Positions 24,552 to 27,212 of a stretch of 27,212 nt of DNA are shown here, one piece after another; within the stretch, counting starts at the first letter, position 1, and the number at the start of each line of letters is the position of its first letter. This stretch comes from Sulfurospirillum sp. UBA6790 (GTDB lineage Bacteria > Campylobacterota > Campylobacteria > Campylobacterales > Sulfurospirillaceae): assembly GCA_002452855.1 (NCBI GenBank), contig DKFS01000089.1:1-27212 (forward strand). Reading direction: 5' to 3'. A model generated the notes under the pieces. It did not search any database. It saw only the letters and a program-made list of their open reading frames with translations, and was not told where the DNA came from. A program made the position numbers and the translations under genes.

Positions 24552-25543
24552 TTGTTGTCATCCCTCTCTTTATATACATTCATAGAAGCACAGTGTAAAC
24601 TACCGTGTTCACGGATGAGAACAGAAGCTTCTATGCCTACAATCTCTCTTTCGGGGAAATAATGTGCAAAGGTTTTGAGTACCTGTGCATCATAAGCATC
24701 GCTGTACGTAGGAACTAAGACCGCATTGTTAATCAATACAAAATTCATATATGTCGCAGGAATGCGGTGGTTATTAAAATATTTTGCAGAGGGAAGCGGC
24801 AACGGAACCAACTTAAATGAAGTTTTCTCAAGCTCTTTTTCCATTTTTTTAAGCTCTTGGTAGTGCTCATCGTTTTTGTCATAACATTTGACATACGCAA
24901 TCGTATCTTTATTGATAAAACGTGCCAAAGTGTCGATGTGCGAATCGGTGTCATCACCCATCAATGCGCCGTGTTTTAAGACAATCAACTCTTTTAACCC
25001 AAAAAGCTCTACCAAGGTTTGTTTGATTTTCTTTTTGGAAAGATGTGAATTGCGGTTTTGTTCATACAAACAATACGCCGTACTCAGCATCACGCCATGA
25101 CCGTTTGAATCAATACTTCCACCTTCGAGTACAAAATCAAAACTTTTGAGTTTTCCTGTCAAATGCCCTTCTTCAAAGAGGCGTTTGGTAATCGTATTGT
25201 CCATGCTGGCATCAAATTTATTGCCCCATGCGTTGAAGATAAAATCATAGGTTCTTCGTTTATGATTTTTATAGACATTGATGCCACCAAAATCTCTGAC
25301 CCATGTGTCATTGGTGAGCATCTCAATCAATTCTATATTTTGTAAATGAGGTAACAGATTAGCAAGTGCTTGTTTGTCTTCACAGATAACAATACATTTT
25401 TGAAAACGAGCAATCGCATTGATAAACGTGAGATACGTCTGGTGAATTGCTTCAATGGAGTGTGCCCAGTCACTTTTTTTTGGTGGAAAAACGACAATTA
25501 AAGCCTCTTGTTCTTCCCATTCGGCGGGTATTCTTAGTTTCAT
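24548..25543 (-). CDS. aguA: Agmatine deiminase
   Basis: Hydrolyses agmatine to N-carbamoylputrescine and ammonia, the step before AguB. The protein belongs to the peptidylarginine-deiminase-like (PAD_porph) fold. In the 331-residue numbering the catalytic residues are visible: D84 (WVRDFGG), E140 (LEGGSID), H202 (DSHIDTLARF) and C318 (HGSLHCASMNVY). I start it at the ATG 25543 because GGAG lies at proper spacing before it; an in-frame ATG at 25555 would add four residues but has no ribosome site. It overlaps the CDF gene by 4 bp. Arginine decarboxylase (speA) is not in the window. Confidence 0.94.
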   Translation of the reverse strand: MKLRIPAEWEEQEALIVVFPPKKSDWAHSIEAIHQTYLTFINAIARFQKCIVICEDKQALANLLPHLQNIELIEMLTNDTWVRDFGGINVYKNHKRRTYDFIFNAWGNKFDASMDNTITKRLFEEGHLTGKLKSFDFVLEGGSIDSNGHGVMLSTAYCLYEQNRNSHLSKKKIKQTLVELFGLKELIVLKHGALMGDDTDSHIDTLARFINKDTIAYVKCYDKNDEHYQELKKMEKELEKTSFKLVPLPLPSAKYFNNHRIPATYMNFVLINNAVLVPTYSDAYDAQVLKTFAHYFPEREIVGIEASVLIREHGSLHCASMNVYKERDDNK

Positions 25544-25575
25544 TTGTAACTCCATGTAGCTCTATTTTAGGATAA

Positions 25576-25581
25576 ATTATA
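25576..25581 (-). promoter_or_regulatory. -10 box for aguA-CDF
   Basis: Minus-strand TATAAT about 33 bases before the chosen aguA ATG, in the 119-bp divergent gap shared with the histidine kinase gene. Confidence 0.45.
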
Positions 25582-25621
25582 CCAAAATTGCTTTTGCATC
25601 TTCTTTTGATTGGGAACAAGG

Positions 25622-25627
25622 TAAAAT
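25622..25627 (+). promoter_or_regulatory. Candidate -10 box for the two-component genes
   Basis: TAAAAT about 36 bases before the GTG start. The predicted leader contains a TTACATGTAA copy (25642) directly before the AAGGAA ribosome site. Confidence 0.35.
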
Positions 25628-25641
25628 ATCTCCTAATTATT

Positions 25642-25651
25642 TTACATGTAA
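25642..25651. repeat. TTACATGTAA palindrome, copy 12
   Basis: In the leader of the histidine kinase gene, just before its ribosome site; symmetrical out to 14 bases. Confidence 0.9.
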
Positions 25652-25662
25652 AAAGGAAATCA

Positions 25663-27135
25663 GTGTTACTTAAACGCAAAGATACCAAAAGCATCAATCA
25701 AATCAACTTTACAGCGATTTTGTTTGCAGGATTTTTCGCGTTTATTTTTGCGTGTTTGATTATTGTCAATGAGTACCTTGAATTTAAAAAAGAAGTTCAA
25801 AAAATCGAAAAAAATTACATTCAAATGCAAAAGAAGAATGTTGAGTTTCAGATGAATCAGCTGTGGCGCATTGTTGAGTACCGCTTTATGCAAAGTGGGT
25901 CACTTCCCAAAGAGGTGATGTATAACAAACTCAAAGAGGATTTGCATGCGCTGATTACACCGCTGGATGAGACGCATTATATTTTTTTAGAAAAAGCAGG
26001 CGGAGAGATGTTTTTTCGTTCTTCTCCCATGAATGATGATGAAACGACCAAAGACATCATTATCACCAAAGAGTATGCGCCTTTAGGCTTGATTCTTGGA
26101 AGTGGGGTTAAAACAAGCAGTATTGAAGATGTTTTAGCACAAAAAAACAAAGAATATGAAGATAAAATCATTAACTTTATCATCAAAACCTATATGCTAA
26201 CCCTTGTTTTATATATGATTAGTACGATTGAGTATCGTTATGTCAGTGATATTATGACGCGTGAAATCCGTTTTATCGTTGATTCGTTTAAAAAAGCTTC
26301 ACAAAATTATCAGTTTATTGATATGCAAAAGATTAAATTTAAAGAGTTTCAAGAAATTGTGAGTCATGCCAATACCATGATAGAAGAGATACGCGATAAA
26401 AACGGCGCACTATTGAAGCTCAATAGCAACCTTGAAGCGATTGTTGAGCAAAAGACGGAAGAGTTAAAGCGTTCCGTTGCTTTTACGCAAGAACTTCTTG
26501 AAAAACAAGACCGCTTTGTTAAAAATGCCATTCACGAAATTAATACGCCTTTGTCGATTATTTTGATGAATATTGATTTGTACAATCTTAAATTTGATAA
26601 AAACCCTTATCTCATTAAAATTGAGGCCGCGGTTAAAGTATTGGATAATATCTATGAAGATTTGGCCTATGTGGTCAAAAAAGACCGCGTGGTGTACGAG
26701 AAGTCGATGATTGATTTATCGGCATTTGTGAAAGAGCGCGTGGAGTATTTTGAAGATGTCGCAGAAGGCAATAAGCTTGTTATTGAAACACACATTGAAC
26801 CTGATCTGTTTATCTTTTTTAATGAGATAGAGTTGCAACGCATCTGCGATAATAATATCTCCAACGCCATTAAGTATAGTTATGAAAAACAGCCTTTACA
26901 TGTAAATGTTTATGCCCAAAAACAATACGTGATGTTTGAAGTTGAAAACAGTGGCGAGAGGATAAAATCACCTGAGAAACTCTTTGATCGCTATTATAGA
27001 GAAGATGAAGCAAGGGGTGGTTTTGGGCTAGGACTGAATATCGTCAAAGAGATATGCGACCATAATGAAATCAACATTGAAGTGACGTCCAATGAAAGTA
27101 CAACACGTTTTTCTTACCGATTTTTAAAAGGGTAG
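25663..27135 (+). CDS. Sensor histidine kinase
   Basis: A 490-residue membrane kinase of a two-component system. Layout: transmembrane helix at about 16-36, a periplasmic sensor of about 130 residues, a second helix at about 169-187, a linker coiled coil to about 280, then the H-box IHEINTPLSII with phosphoacceptor H291. The ATPase domain has an N-box with NNISNAIKYS, ENSG in place of the usual DxGxG, LFDRYYRE and GGFGLGLNIV. GTG at 25663 is chosen over an upstream TTG because AAGGAA precedes it at good spacing; the longer reading would only add unrelated hydrophobic residues. A response regulator follows 3 bases later. The signal sensed is unknown. Confidence 0.92.
   Translation: MLLKRKDTKSINQINFTAILFAGFFAFIFACLIIVNEYLEFKKEVQKIEKNYIQMQKKNVEFQMNQLWRIVEYRFMQSGSLPKEVMYNKLKEDLHALITPLDETHYIFLEKAGGEMFFRSSPMNDDETTKDIIITKEYAPLGLILGSGVKTSSIEDVLAQKNKEYEDKIINFIIKTYMLTLVLYMISTIEYRYVSDIMTREIRFIVDSFKKASQNYQFIDMQKIKFKEFQEIVSHANTMIEEIRDKNGALLKLNSNLEAIVEQKTEELKRSVAFTQELLEKQDRFVKNAIHEINTPLSIILMNIDLYNLKFDKNPYLIKIEAAVKVLDNIYEDLAYVVKKDRVVYEKSMIDLSAFVKERVEYFEDVAEGNKLVIETHIEPDLFIFFNEIELQRICDNNISNAIKYSYEKQPLHVNVYAQKQYVMFEVENSGERIKSPEKLFDRYYREDEARGGFGLGLNIVKEICDHNEINIEVTSNESTTRFSYRFLKG
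26896..26905. repeat. TTACATGTAA palindrome, copy 13
   Basis: Inside the histidine kinase gene, read as Leu-His-Val-Asn. Confidence 0.9.
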
Positions 27136-27138
27136 TGG

Positions 27139-27212
27139 ATGAAAATAGTTTTATTAGAAGATGAATTGATGTTACGAAGCTCTATCGAAGAGTATTTAGA
27201 AGCGCTAGGGCA
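27139..27212 (+). CDS. Response regulator, N-terminal fragment (runs off the right edge)
   Basis: Only 24 codons are visible: MKIVLLEDELMLRSSIEEYL and four more. This is the first strand and helix of a receiver domain, with the acidic E7-D8-E9 cluster that binds Mg2+. It starts 3 bases after the kinase stop and is surely its partner. The output domain lies outside the window. Confidence 0.88.
   Translation, partial: MKIVLLEDELMLRSSIEEYLEALG

Noticed and set aside
25588..25662. Upstream TTG start for the histidine kinase (25 extra residues)
   Set aside because: It has no ribosome site and runs through the predicted promoter; the GTG at 25663 has AAGGAA at good spacing.
1..27212. CRISPR array, tRNA or rRNA genes, insertion sequence or integrase
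   Set aside because: No regularly spaced repeats, no cloverleaf-like or rRNA sequence and no transposase or integrase motif were found on reading both strands.

Overview
The window looks like chromosome of a Campylobacterota (Epsilonproteobacteria) species, most likely Sulfurospirillum or a close relative. This is inferred from moderate-to-low GC, the protein sequences, and gene neighbourhoods I recall from Campylobacter jejuni and Helicobacter pylori. Three conserved blocks are recognisable: uvrB / two small ORFs / pilin-like / priA / ispG (compare C. jejuni Cj0680c-Cj0686); yihY-rbn / glcD / pgbA-like / M23 peptidase (compare Cj1212c-Cj1215 and HP0506-HP0509); and aguB / CDF transporter / aguA (compare Cj0947c-Cj0949c). 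I saw no rRNA, tRNA, CRISPR array, transposase or integrase.

Layout. 1-4364, minus strand: 5' part of ppk1 (runs off the left edge), a small HExxH putative metalloprotease, and uvrB. 4444-11660, plus strand: two small coupled ORFs, two tandem type IV pilin-like genes, priA, then ispG-dnaB-comEC in a tight run. 11586-14603, minus strand: pgbA-like, glcD, yihY, the last overlapping the 3' end of comEC by 75 bp. 14758-17518, plus strand: M23 endopeptidase (csd3/pgp3-like), corA, and a NUDIX hydrolase. 17537-20126, minus strand: an AT-rich two-gene insert, an ABC/SMC-type ATPase plus HNH nuclease that looks like a Septu (PtuA-PtuB) anti-phage system. 20181-25543: an agmatine-to-putrescine cluster (aguB, CDF transporter, aguA, all minus) interrupted by a plus-strand feoAB iron-uptake pair. 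25663-27212, plus strand: a sensor histidine kinase and the first codons of its response regulator.

Two signals stand out. The first is the Septu-like pair in a sharply AT-rich insert. The second is a perfect palindrome, TTACATGTAA, present 13 times in 27 kb (9 of them extended to TTTACATGTAAA) where base composition predicts about 0.07. It lies both inside genes and in gaps, and copies sit at both borders of the Septu-like insert. Its abundance resembles highly iterated palindromes or DNA-uptake words more than ordinary operators. The window also carries comEC and two pilin-like genes, so a link to DNA uptake is a testable idea but is not shown by the sequence.
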